10,849 nucleotides of DNA from CAYZEE01 sp964477485 (GCA_964477485.1 CAYZEE010000035.1:1-10849); one strand, 5' to 3'. Shown: positions 1 to 7,265, counted from the stretch's first letter. Program-made: numbers and translations. The notes: generated by a model from the letters alone, not told the origin.

Positions 1-514
1 GAAAATTTAGTCTTAACTGACATACTTTGGTGTCTTGACAAAGGGGTACACCATAAACTGACTCTGTAAAGTTAGGTTTTTTAATCGAATTTTTTAGTCG
101 GTTTTCACTTAGCGAGCGGGTATTAACACTGTTTTTATTAGAAACTGTTTGACGAGCGTCATCTGCAACGCGCGAATGACGACTGCCCAAATTCTGAATA
201 CTTCCTTTTCCGTATAAAACAAAAGGCGGGTTAGTAATTTTGGCAAGAAGCTCTGGATATTCTCTGTCTTGAAGAGTTAAGAACCAAACATTTTCCTTCT
301 TGAGTTTTTTAAAATAATCAAGTGGCGAGAAATCATTTCTAAACTTATTTAAATTTTCTGTCAATTTCTCCCCGAGGATTTCTTCTAAATCTTTTTTGGG
401 CGCTCCCCAAGCATCTTTTGCTGTACCAAAATGTTTTAAAAGAATTTTAAACTTTCCCGGCCCAATTCCCGGGAAAACCGAAAATCCAAGCCAGAAAATC
501 CTCTCATCTTTCAT
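1..514 (-). CDS. dprA: DNA-processing protein DprA (Smf), N-terminal part, runs off the left edge
   Basis: The reading frame opens at ATG 514-512 and stays open to base 1, giving 171 residues without a stop. DprA binds incoming single-stranded DNA and loads RecA during natural transformation. Residues 8-30 (WLGFSVFPGIGPGKF and on) form a helix-hairpin-helix/SAM-like start typical of the family. Residues 85-104 carry the conserved lead-in to the Rossmann domain (EYPELL, then NPPFVLYGKG). In the family the Rossmann strand and GSR/GTR motif follow within about 10-15 residues; here about 65 polar residues follow and the motif has not appeared before the edge, so there is an insertion or the gene is decayed. 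The start codon overlaps the mrdA stop by one base (TAATG), which suggests translational coupling. The family call is firm for the N-terminus; integrity of the rest cannot be judged. Confidence 0.85.
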   Translation of the reverse strand, partial: MKDERIFWLGFSVFPGIGPGKFKILLKHFGTAKDAWGAPKKDLEEILGEKLTENLNKFRNDFSPLDYFKKLKKENVWFLTLQDREYPELLAKITNPPFVLYGKGSIQNLGSRHSRVADDARQTVSNKNSVNTRSLSENRLKNSIKKPNFTESVYGVPLCQDTKVCQLRLNF

Positions 515-2304
515 TATTTATTTCCAAAATATGCTTCCAAAACCTTCTTTGCGATTGGAGCGGCGACATTTGAGCCCTCTCCTCTGTCTTCAACTAGAAC
601 TGTAACAACTATTTGAGGATTGTGGGCAGGCGCAAAAAGAGTTATCCATGCATGAGGAGGTGTATTTTCCCCTCCATGCTGGGCAGTCCCTGTTTTGCAC
701 GCAAGAACAACTTGCCGATCGTCTTTAAAATCCGCAGAGGTTGTAGCTTGAGGAACTTCCAGAAAATTCTTTCCATCAATTTTTAAGTTCGGATTCTTAA
801 CTTCGAAACCGAATAACGGCCAGGCGACCCCTCCGGGGTTACAGGCTTCAATCATTCCCTCTCTAATAAGAGAAACCGTTTGGTCATCCAAAAATTTTTG
901 AGTTTTGACTATTGGCTTTTGAGTTTTTAACAGATGCGGCTCATAAAGTGTTCCTCCGTTTGCAATGACCTGTGTCCAGGCATTTACTTGAAGCGGAGTA
1001 GTCAAAAGATATCCTTGTCCGATACCATAATGGTATGTATCCCCTAAATACCACGGCTCTCCAATGGTCTTTTCTTTCCATCCGGTAGTAGGTACGACAC
1101 CGGCTGCTTCCCCTTGTAAATCAATTCCGAGTTTTTCTCCTAATCCAAATTCTTTCGCTGTCTTTGAGATAGTATCAACTCCTACCTTTTCTGCCAGTTT
1201 ATAGAAAAAAATATCATTCGAACGCTTGAGTCCCTTAACTATATTCACCATTCCATCTGTTCTTCCATACTGACTGAAATACCAATTGGAGAAAGAAAAA
1301 CTCCCAACATTAATGATGCCCGTATCCTCAACTTCATAATTTTGGTCAATAACGTTATTTTGAAGCCCTGATGCAGCTACAACAATTTTAAATGTTGAAC
1401 CGGGAGGATATAAACCGGAAATTGCCCGATTTAAAAGAGGCTGATTTTTTCCATCAGACAAAATTTGTTCGATACTTGCATAACTGCTTGACGATGCAAC
1501 TTTATAATTTTTACCAAGAGTAAAAAGATTTGGATCAAAAGAAGGCTTGCTTACGAGGCTTAGGATTTCACCATCCGGCGTTGAAACAATTAAAGCGCCT
1601 CTTTTAACGTCTTTCATTGCCTCATACGCAGCCTGTTGGAGTTTTAAGTCGATTGTTAGGGAAATATCTGTTCCGGGAATAGGATCTTTTTTGCCGAGTT
1701 TTCGAGTCTCTCTCCCCAAACTATCTGTCTCAATCAATTCTTCTCCGTCAACGCCTTTTAGAATATGCTCGTACTCCTGCTCAATTCCCATCTTGCCAAT
1801 TAAATCCCCTCCCTTGTAATTTGCAAACTCCGGCATTTTTAATTCTTCTTCTGAGATCTGTCCGATATAACCCAGGAGATGGGCTAAAACATCCTTGTAT
1901 GGATATGAACGCAGGCTATCTATCTCAAGATCCGTTTTTCCCGAAGCTATGAGAGCAATCGCCTCATTTGAACCTATAATTTTTGTTTTCCCATTCACAA
2001 CTTCTCTGAATCCGGGTGTATTAAAAACCAGAGGCACGCCATTCCTATCAAAAATAACTCCTCTTGGAGCATGAATAGCAACAGTTCTTACCCTGTTACT
2101 ATCCGAAAGATCTCTATAGTAAGCGCCCTTGATAATCTGAAGAGTAAACATCCTTAAAATAATTACAAATAAGATCAATGCAAGAAGAGCGGGGAGAAAA
2201 AAATCTCTAAATCCTCTTTGATTTGTTTCAAACCGTCTTAATGTTCCTCTTGATTTCCCGGAAGTTATGTAATCGGAAAAAGCAGCTCCGGTTTTTATTT
2301 TCAT
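514..2304 (-). CDS. mrdA: Penicillin-binding protein 2, peptidoglycan D,D-transpeptidase
   Basis: This 596-residue class B PBP cross-links peptidoglycan during cell elongation, working with MreBCD and the glycosyltransferase RodA. It has a short cytoplasmic N-terminus, one membrane anchor at about residues 35-57, and a dimerisation domain beginning with the RGVIFDRNG box (81-89). The transpeptidase domain shows all three active-site motifs: S303-TF-K306 (nucleophile serine), S362-N-D364 and K537-T-G539. The segment between about 498 and 531 (starting FGFEVKNP) looks longer than usual just before the KTG strand. Length is normal for PBP2 (about 600-650). The ATG at 2304 has no convincing Shine-Dalgarno site; it lies 25 nt after the mreD stop, behind a small hairpin with a T-run. 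Position after mreD supports PBP2 rather than the division enzyme PBP3. Confidence 0.95.
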   Translation of the reverse strand: MKIKTGAAFSDYITSGKSRGTLRRFETNQRGFRDFFLPALLALILFVIILRMFTLQIIKGAYYRDLSDSNRVRTVAIHAPRGVIFDRNGVPLVFNTPGFREVVNGKTKIIGSNEAIALIASGKTDLEIDSLRSYPYKDVLAHLLGYIGQISEEELKMPEFANYKGGDLIGKMGIEQEYEHILKGVDGEELIETDSLGRETRKLGKKDPIPGTDISLTIDLKLQQAAYEAMKDVKRGALIVSTPDGEILSLVSKPSFDPNLFTLGKNYKVASSSSYASIEQILSDGKNQPLLNRAISGLYPPGSTFKIVVAASGLQNNVIDQNYEVEDTGIINVGSFSFSNWYFSQYGRTDGMVNIVKGLKRSNDIFFYKLAEKVGVDTISKTAKEFGLGEKLGIDLQGEAAGVVPTTGWKEKTIGEPWYLGDTYHYGIGQGYLLTTPLQVNAWTQVIANGGTLYEPHLLKTQKPIVKTQKFLDDQTVSLIREGMIEACNPGGVAWPLFGFEVKNPNLKIDGKNFLEVPQATTSADFKDDRQVVLACKTGTAQHGGENTPPHAWITLFAPAHNPQIVVTVLVEDRGEGSNVAAPIAKKVLEAYFGNK

Positions 2305-2309
2305 AAATC

Positions 2310-2331
2310 AAAAAAATCGAGGTTGAACCTC
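2310..2331 (-). terminator. Small hairpin plus T7 run between mreD and mrdA (possible attenuator)
   Basis: On the minus strand a perfect 13-base inverted repeat, GAGGTTCAACCTC (2331-2319), starts inside the mreD stop codon. After two bases it is followed by seven T residues (2316-2310). The stem is only about 5 bp with a 3-base loop, so it would be weak. It has the layout of an intrinsic terminator but sits inside an operon, so partial termination or attenuation ahead of mrdA is more likely than a full stop. Chance occurrence in AT-rich DNA is possible. Confidence 0.35.
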
Positions 2332-2764
2332 AAATCGTACGAACTTCGCTTAGTAAATCTCTCTCCTTTGGAAGAAATCTCTTCAAAAGAAAGAAAAACA
2401 AAACTGCCACAACTGATGCGCAAAGAGACTGGATAAAGACAGATGGATATCCAAGCATTATTAAATAAACCAGGCTCCCGAGAAACGAGGAAATAAAAAC
2501 AAAAGGATAAGTTTGTATCTCGAATTTTTTATCATAAAGGATGACAATAAATATAAAAAGTAAAAAAAATAAACTGGTCCTGCCCAAAGCATTAAAAGAA
2601 AAAATATCCAGGAAGAGACCGGTTAAAAAAGACGCGGCAAAAATCCACGATTTTTTTGTGATAACTGCAAAATTCAGAAGAAGAACAAGAACAAAAGGGA
2701 AAGTTGTAAGTGTTCCCGAAATTACAGTAAAAGTTAAAAAAAGAAGTATGATTAAAATCCACAT
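2330..2764 (-). CDS. mreD: Rod shape-determining protein MreD
   Basis: This is a 144-residue, almost wholly hydrophobic protein with about five predicted membrane segments. It includes the stretch around residues 43-60 (FAASFLTGLFLDIFSFNALG), which matches the glycine/aspartate-containing core of MreD (G-x-x-x-D followed by a G). MreD is the integral-membrane member of the MreBCD elongasome. Length fits the family (about 150-170). The call rests mainly on hydrophobic pattern, this core and the position between mreC and mrdA. The ATG at 2764 lies one base after the mreC stop (TAA-T-ATG), so translation is probably coupled; no separate Shine-Dalgarno site is seen. Confidence 0.85.
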   Translation of the reverse strand: MWILIILLFLTFTVISGTLTTFPFVLVLLLNFAVITKKSWIFAASFLTGLFLDIFSFNALGRTSLFFLLFIFIVILYDKKFEIQTYPFVFISSFLGSLVYLIMLGYPSVFIQSLCASVVAVLFFFLLKRFLPKERDLLSEVRTI

Positions 2765-2765
2765 A

Positions 2766-3563
2766 TTATTGAGTCTTAACTATAAAAACTGTCGTGAGAT
2801 TTGCAAAATTAAGAAAACTTTGAACTTGCGCTTTCTGGAAAAGTGCGCTTGGTTGTTTCTCAATTGAAGCAATTTTTCCAAGAATTAAATCGGGTGGGTA
2901 ACCCTGTCCTTTAATATCAAGATCGCCTTTGGAAACCACAATGTCTCCTATTTTTAAATCTGAAGATAAAATAACATTGTCCAAAATCATCTTTCGTCCT
3001 CCTTCTCCTCTTATGACTCCGATCGCCCCTGTATCTCTCGTTTTTGCTGAAATCAGAGAAGAAACATCAGTTACGAGAACCACTTTTGAAAAAAACATAT
3101 TAACTTCCTCTATCTTGCCTACTAGATTATCAGCAAACACAACCGCGTCTTCCTTATTTACGCCGTCGCTTGTTCCTTTGTCTAAGATAAAACTTGAGGG
3201 TTCTGAGACACCAGGGATAAAACTTGGAGCACCGACAATTTTTGCCGGGATTAGCTCCTGACTCCTCGGATTTGTGAGTTGAAACTGATCGCGAAGGGCT
3301 TGATTTTCGTTTTTAAGAACCTGCTGATCTACAAGTTGTTTTAAAAGATTTCTGTTCTCCTCCTCAAGCTTTTTAAGCTTGGGACCTCCGGTATTTTTTA
3401 GAAAACTAAATGACTGAAAACTGGCGGAGGCAAGAGGAGAAAGAACTTTTTGAAAAACTCCTGCCGGTCCATCCAAAACCCCTGTCTTTGATAGACTAAA
3501 AATCAAGATAGAAAAAAAGAGAAAAATAAAAAAAACTTCGGGCAGATTTTCTCTTTTTTTCAT
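2766..3563 (-). CDS. mreC: Rod shape-determining protein MreC
   Basis: This is a 265-residue membrane-anchored scaffold of the cell-elongation complex. Residues 9-28 form a single membrane anchor. Residues about 60-95 (KLKKLEEENRNLLKQL and on) are a charged heptad-type coiled coil, the dimerisation helix of MreC. Residues about 103-264 form the periplasm-side beta domains, with family-like stretches such as FILDKGTSDGV and GDIVVSKGD. Length is normal. It follows mreB after an 86-nt gap, much larger than the other gaps in the operon, and a promoter-like sequence sits in that gap whose predicted transcript would begin at or very near the ATG. Confidence 0.93.
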   Translation of the reverse strand: MKKRENLPEVFFIFLFFSILIFSLSKTGVLDGPAGVFQKVLSPLASASFQSFSFLKNTGGPKLKKLEEENRNLLKQLVDQQVLKNENQALRDQFQLTNPRSQELIPAKIVGAPSFIPGVSEPSSFILDKGTSDGVNKEDAVVFADNLVGKIEEVNMFFSKVVLVTDVSSLISAKTRDTGAIGVIRGEGGRKMILDNVILSSDLKIGDIVVSKGDLDIKGQGYPPDLILGKIASIEKQPSALFQKAQVQSFLNFANLTTVFIVKTQ

Positions 3564-3569
3564 AAACTC

Positions 3570-3598
3570 ATTGTAGTCCGTTTAAGAAAATCTTACAA
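3570..3598 (-). promoter_or_regulatory. Candidate internal promoter for mreC
   Basis: On the minus strand TTGTAA (3598-3593), a 17-base spacer and TACAAT (3575-3570) resemble a sigma-70 promoter (4/6 and 5/6 to consensus). The -10 ends 6 bases before the mreC ATG, so initiation 7 bases downstream would start on the A of ATG and give a leaderless mRNA. This would let mreC, mreD, mrdA and dprA be transcribed apart from mreB. Sequence match only. Confidence 0.4.
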
Positions 3599-3649
3599 GA
3601 AATAGAATCTGTGGAATTTTTTCTTCCTAAGAATACCGGGCAATCTATT

Positions 3650-4768
3650 CTATTTTAATCCCCCAATAACTTTGACTCTCTGAAGAAGTTCCTCGTCGCT
3701 CAAAACTTGTCCTGTTCCCCTAACTACCGACGTCAACGGGTCTTCTGATTTTATGACCGGGATACGGGTTCTTTCGACTATCAAATGCTCAATCCCCGGC
3801 AGAAGAGAACCGCCACCCGTTAAAAGTATCCCGCGCTCTAAAATATCAGAAGTTATCTCAGGAGGCGCTTCCTCTAAAACGTCTGATACGCCTCCAATAA
3901 TCTCTGATAGAACAGGCGCAAGAGCCTCTCTTACCTCCACCTCGCTTATGCGGATACTTTTTGGGAGTCCTGTCTCGATGTCTCTTCCGCGAACTACTGC
4001 AAACTTCTCCCGCAGAGGGATACTATTTTCCGATTTTTCTTGAGTGTTATTAGCTTTTAATTTTTCACTTTTAACTTTTAACTTTTGTTCATAGGCACTT
4101 CCAATCTTTATCTTTAGTCCCTCCACGGTCTCTTCTCCCAAAAGCAAGCCGTGTCTTAGTCTTATGTAATGCATTATCGCTCTATCCATTTCGTCTCCTG
4201 CCAAAGGAAGGGATTTGCCAAACACTATTCCTCCCAGAGAAATTATCGCAATTTCCGTTGTTCCGCCGCCGATATCAACAACCATAGCTCCTCTTGGTGA
4301 AAAAATAGAAATGCCCTGCCCAATTGCCGCTGCCATGGGTTCCTCAATTAGAAATGCTTCCCGGGCCCCCGCTGAAAGAGCAGCCTCCCACACTGCACGC
4401 CTTTGAACTTCAGTAACTGCTCCCGGAATTCCAATAACAACTCTTGGTTTTGAAAAACGGGACGGCACAATATTTCCCACTTCATGAACCATTTGAATAT
4501 AATGTGATATCATACTGGAAGTTGCATCAAAATCTGCAATTACTCCGTTTCTTAAAGGCCTAATTGTTATTATCGAAGCAGGTGTCTTCCCAAGCATTTT
4601 TTTTGCTTCACTGCCGATAGCTATAATTTTTTTGGTTTTTTTATGCTGGGCCACTACGGATGGTTCTCTTATTACAATTCCTTTTCCTTTGACCCAAACA
4701 AGAGTGTTTGATGTCCCCAGATCTATCCCTATATCATGAGAGATCAGGCTAAAAAGTTTATTAATCAT
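3650..4768 (-). CDS. mreB: Rod shape-determining protein MreB (actin homologue)
   Basis: MreB is the ATP-dependent bacterial actin that positions wall synthesis along the cell sides. The actin-fold nucleotide motifs are all present: phosphate 1 at residues 12-22 (DIGIDLGTSNT), phosphate 2 at 163-172 (VVDIGGGTTE) and the adenosine motif at 315-325 (LLTGGGSLLPG). The characteristic IEEPMAAAIG is at 141-150 and GRDIETGLPK at 261-270. At 372 residues it is about 30 longer than usual. The excess is a lysine-rich insertion at about 227-256 in subdomain IIA, between the IGSAY and VRGRD segments, partly encoded by a run of T-rich heptamers. The ATG at 4768 has no Shine-Dalgarno site; a good promoter lies just upstream and a heptamer array fills the leader. 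First gene of the mreBCD-mrdA-dprA operon. Confidence 0.97.
   Translation of the reverse strand: MINKLFSLISHDIGIDLGTSNTLVWVKGKGIVIREPSVVAQHKKTKKIIAIGSEAKKMLGKTPASIITIRPLRNGVIADFDATSSMISHYIQMVHEVGNIVPSRFSKPRVVIGIPGAVTEVQRRAVWEAALSAGAREAFLIEEPMAAAIGQGISIFSPRGAMVVDIGGGTTEIAIISLGGIVFGKSLPLAGDEMDRAIMHYIRLRHGLLLGEETVEGLKIKIGSAYEQKLKVKSEKLKANNTQEKSENSIPLREKFAVVRGRDIETGLPKSIRISEVEVREALAPVLSEIIGGVSDVLEEAPPEITSDILERGILLTGGGSLLPGIEHLIVERTRIPVIKSEDPLTSVVRGTGQVLSDEELLQRVKVIGGLK
4053..4087 (-). repeat. Five degenerate T-rich heptamers inside mreB
   Basis: Read on the plus strand this is five consecutive 7-base units of the form ACTTTTA, two of them identical and the others differing by one to three bases. 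They lie within the mreB coding region and encode the charged KLKVKSEKLKA part of the MreB insertion. Because 7 is not a multiple of 3, the array runs through all three frames without giving a stop, and the flanking sequence restores the MreB frame. Confidence 0.7.
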
Positions 4769-4769
4769 A

Positions 4770-4790
4770 AATTAGCGACTAGCCACTAGT
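4770..4790 (-). repeat. Heptamer array A (3 units) in the mreB leader
   Basis: Three consecutive 7-base units (plus strand AATTAGC, GACTAGC, then CACTAGT) lie immediately upstream of the mreB start codon. Read on the minus strand, the run from GCAACTAGTGG onward is nearly the same as the core of the array upstream of rpmB (9012 onward). The predicted mreB transcription start is at about 4791, so the array makes up almost the whole 5' untranslated leader. Confidence 0.7.
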
Positions 4791-4797
4791 TGCATCA

Positions 4798-4826
4798 ATA
4801 ATATCATCTTGCCCAAACTTTGCCAA
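4798..4826 (-). promoter_or_regulatory. Promoter of the mreB operon
   Basis: On the minus strand TTGGCA (4826-4821) and TATTAT (4803-4798) are separated by exactly 17 bases, each 5/6 to the sigma-70 consensus. The -10 is preceded by TGA, giving an extended -10 TGATATTAT. Predicted initiation is near 4791, about 23 bases before the mreB ATG. The -35 overlaps, on the opposite strand, the -35 of the divergent ligase promoter. Confidence 0.6.
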
Positions 4827-4848
4827 TATGGTAGGATTTAAAAATAAT
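4820..4848 (+). promoter_or_regulatory. Candidate promoter of the ligase gene, divergent from mreB
   Basis: TTGCCA (4820-4825), a 17-base spacer and AATAAT (4843-4848) match the sigma-70 pattern at 5/6 each. Initiation would be near 4855, at the left arm of the octamer repeat. The seven bases TTGCCAA (4820-4826) serve as -35 on both strands, so polymerase could probably not occupy both promoters at once. Sequence match only. Confidence 0.45.
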
Positions 4849-4919
4849 TGCTAAATTGCTTCATTGCTACTCTAATTAAGAAATTTATTAACAATTTAAC
4901 AATGCAACAACTTAACAAT
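4846..4919 (+). repeat. Inverted pair of octamer arrays in the ligase leader
   Basis: The left arm (4846-4869) is three 8-base units of the type AATTGCTA. The right arm (4888-4919) is four 8-base units of the type TTAACAAT, the last running two bases into the start codon at 4918. The arms are roughly reverse complements: 4847-4866 can pair with 4900-4919 at 16 of 20 positions, leaving a loop of about 33 bases. A stable RNA hairpin here would cover the start codon, and no Shine-Dalgarno site is present. Confidence 0.6.
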
Positions 4920-7251
4920 GAAATTGATTAACATTTGTAACCGCGTTATCGAGTATTCTTTTTACGTCCTTTTTTTCCTCGTTCCTCTTATTATTTGGGG
5001 AGACACATCAGAACTTTTTGAGTTTAATAAAATGTGGTTTACTTTCGGTGTTACTATTTTAATCGCAGTTGCCTGGTTTATCAAATCCATTGCCCAAAAG
5101 AGATTTAGAATTCAGAGAACTCCACTTGACGTCCCAATTCTTCTATTTTTATTATCTCAAATAATTTCTACTATTTTCTCTTGGGATGTGCATATCTCTA
5201 TTTGGGGATACTACTCAAGATTCAATGGAGGCTTGCTGTCTATAATCTCCTACATATTTCTATATTATGCCTTTGTCTCAAACTTTATAACGGATGGTGA
5301 CCCAGCGGGAAGAAATGAACGACAGGCACAACAGGACACTGAGCGTTACAATGGAATAAAAATTGTAAAACGTCTCATTTTTGTAAGTCTTTTTTCGGGC
5401 CTTATTGTTTCTCTTTGGGGCCTGCCCTCGCACTTCGGCTATGATCCGACTTGTTTTGTCTTCAGGGGGAATCTTGATGTTTCCTGCTGGACTTCTGATT
5501 TTCAGCCGAAAGTCCGCATCTTTTCAACTCTGGGACAGCCTGACTGGCTGGCAGCATATCTTGCCATTTTACTGCCCATATCCATTGCTTTATTTATTAA
5601 AAGCTTTAAACTTAACCGCCTTTCCCCCTCTTCTGTCTTCTATCTTCTATTATCTGCTCTTTTTTATATTGATCTTTTATTTTCCGGCTCCCGCTCAGGA
5701 GTTTTAGCCGCATGGATATCGGTAATTCTCTTCTTGGCTGCATATTCCTGGATTGAGTATAGAAAGAAAGCATTCAAGCCTTTAAATATAATTATTCCAA
5801 TAGTAACTGTTCTTATTGTTACTTTTTTCCTGGGACAGCCTTTTTCATTTTTTAATAAATTCACTTTCGAAGGATTAAAAACACTTGCAGTACCAGCGCA
5901 AACAACAAATTTGGTAAGTAAGCAAACTCCTCCCGCCGCGCATGTCGGAGAACTCGGAGGGACCGATTCCGGAAAAATAAGAATACTCGTATGGCAGGGG
6001 GCCATTGAAGCATGGAAGCATTATCCTATTTTCGGAACAGGAGTCGAAACATTTGCATTTGCCTATTATAAATATAAATCGCCTTTGCATAATCTAACCA
6101 GTGAATGGAATTTTCTTTACAACAAAGCCCACAATGAATATCTAAATTACCTGGCTACCACGGGAGCATTCGGACTGGGAACTTATCTTTTGATGATAAT
6201 CTGGTTTCTATTTATTAGTTTTAAAAATCACAGACAGATTCAAAACTCCGATGACCAAAACTCAAAACATATTGAGAATTTGAAAAGGAATTTATTTGGT
6301 GATTGGAACTTGAGAATTGGAATTTTGCCCCTAGCTCTTATTGCCTCTTATCTTTCAATTCTTATTACTAACTTCTTCGGATTTTCAGTTGTAATAGTAA
6401 ATATTTATCTTTTTATGATTCCTGCATTTGTTTTCTCTCTTTTGAGACTAATCGATACAAAAAAAGCTTTTTCCTTGGGAAAGACATCGGTCGGAACTGC
6501 CGAATTCTCGCCTTTTCAATGGGTTGGAATTTTCCTGATAATATTAATCGGTCTATACGAAGTTTGGACGCTTTTTACCTTTTGGAACGCAGATAGAGCT
6601 TACGCCTATGGATCTAATTTAGATAGAGCCGGCTATTATCAACAGGCCTATCCTTATCTTCATAAAGCAGTAAGTGAGCGAGGAGATGAGCCGGTCTTTA
6701 AAGACGAGCTTTCTGTCAATGATGCTGTTCTGGCGGCACAGCTTCTCGAAACCAAAGACACAAAAACAGCAACGGAGACCGCAGCAACCGCTTCAACTCT
6801 CGCCCAAGAGGCAATAGCAACCAGTAATGATGTTGTAGGCGGCTCAAGCAATAACGTGGTTTTTTGGAAAAGCAGAGTCCGTATATTCTATTCCCTATCC
6901 CAGGTGGACCCGCGCTTTCTGCCTATGGCTTTAACTGCCATAAGACGCGCTGCCCAGCTTGCTCCAAATGATGCAAGTATACTTTACAACCTTGGAGTTT
7001 TGGAGGGACAAAATGGAAATTATGACAATGCCATTAGCGCTCTTGAAAAAACTATAAAAATAAAACCTGATTATAGAGATCCTTATTTTGCTCTTGGACT
7101 TTTTTATCACCAGAAAGCTTTAAATAAAAAAGGGCAGGTCGTGGATAAAAAATCCCAAGAAAAAGCAGTCTCTCAGATGAAGTATATTCTGACTAATATT
7201 TCCACAACCGACGCCCAGGCCAAAGACGCCCTAAAGAGCTGGGGAGAATAA
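4918..7251 (+). CDS. O-antigen ligase/polymerase (Wzy/WaaL-type) membrane protein with C-terminal TPRs
   Basis: This 777-residue membrane protein of the Wzy_C/O-antigen ligase type would join or polymerise lipid-linked sugar chains at the outer face of the membrane. About 12 hydrophobic segments span residues 12-510 and 533-555. Family marks are GQPDWLAAYLAILLP (206-220), SGSRSG with R259, and the large outer loop with GTGVETFAFAYY (373-384) and KAHNEYLNYLATTG (403-416), whose H404 matches the conserved ligase histidine. From about 560 the protein is soluble; 683-716 and 720-735 read as TPR helices, a known architecture in Gram-positive and CPR genomes. Hydrophilic insertions occur at 124-146 and 439-466. 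The substrate cannot be read from sequence; ligase, polymerase or protein O-glycosylation ligase are all possible. It ends 20 nt before def. Confidence 0.85.
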   Translation: MKLINICNRVIEYSFYVLFFLVPLIIWGDTSELFEFNKMWFTFGVTILIAVAWFIKSIAQKRFRIQRTPLDVPILLFLLSQIISTIFSWDVHISIWGYYSRFNGGLLSIISYIFLYYAFVSNFITDGDPAGRNERQAQQDTERYNGIKIVKRLIFVSLFSGLIVSLWGLPSHFGYDPTCFVFRGNLDVSCWTSDFQPKVRIFSTLGQPDWLAAYLAILLPISIALFIKSFKLNRLSPSSVFYLLLSALFYIDLLFSGSRSGVLAAWISVILFLAAYSWIEYRKKAFKPLNIIIPIVTVLIVTFFLGQPFSFFNKFTFEGLKTLAVPAQTTNLVSKQTPPAAHVGELGGTDSGKIRILVWQGAIEAWKHYPIFGTGVETFAFAYYKYKSPLHNLTSEWNFLYNKAHNEYLNYLATTGAFGLGTYLLMIIWFLFISFKNHRQIQNSDDQNSKHIENLKRNLFGDWNLRIGILPLALIASYLSILITNFFGFSVVIVNIYLFMIPAFVFSLLRLIDTKKAFSLGKTSVGTAEFSPFQWVGIFLIILIGLYEVWTLFTFWNADRAYAYGSNLDRAGYYQQAYPYLHKAVSERGDEPVFKDELSVNDAVLAAQLLETKDTKTATETAATASTLAQEAIATSNDVVGGSSNNVVFWKSRVRIFYSLSQVDPRFLPMALTAIRRAAQLAPNDASILYNLGVLEGQNGNYDNAISALEKTIKIKPDYRDPYFALGLFYHQKALNKKGQVVDKKSQEKAVSQMKYILTNISTTDAQAKDALKSWGE
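5629..5656 (+). repeat. Four CTTC-type heptamers inside the ligase gene
   Basis: Four consecutive 7-base units (TCTTCTG, then TCTTCTA twice, then a degenerate TTATCTG) lie in frame in the ligase gene and encode part of a membrane segment (SVFYLLLSA, residues 239-247). Same period as the other arrays in the window but a different core sequence. Confidence 0.55.
6297..6324 (+). repeat. Four degenerate TGG-type heptamers inside the ligase gene
   Basis: Four 7-base units starting TG (for example TGGAACT and TGGAATT) encode the end of a hydrophilic loop between membrane segments (about residues 461-469, GDWNLRIGI). The preceding 50 bases, with CAAAACTC twice, also look repetitive. The units are diverged, so period 7 is suggestive only. 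Confidence 0.4.
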
Positions 7252-7256
7252 ACTTA

Positions 7257-7265
7257 TGATATAAT
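7257..7265 (+). promoter_or_regulatory. Extended -10 promoter of def-fmt
   Basis: TGATATAAT is a perfect TATAAT hexamer (7260-7265) with the extended -10 TG dinucleotide. It begins 5 bases after the upstream stop codon. No good -35 is seen at 17 bases, which an extended -10 can tolerate. Only 6 bases separate the hexamer from the def ATG, so the transcript would start at or next to the start codon (leaderless). Confidence 0.6.

Noticed and set aside
1547..1819. Plus-strand open frame opposite mrdA
   Set aside because: Lies wholly inside a well-supported gene with catalytic motifs on the minus strand; serine/proline-rich shadow composition.
2541..2867. Plus-strand open frame of about 108 codons opposite mreC/mreD
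   Set aside because: Low-complexity lysine/arginine-rich shadow of the T-rich membrane-protein genes on the other strand; no start signals and no family resemblance.
4769..4917. tRNA or small structured RNA gene between mreB and the ligase
   Set aside because: No cloverleaf, no TTCGA-type loop and no conserved stems; the space is explained by two divergent promoters and the repeat arrays.
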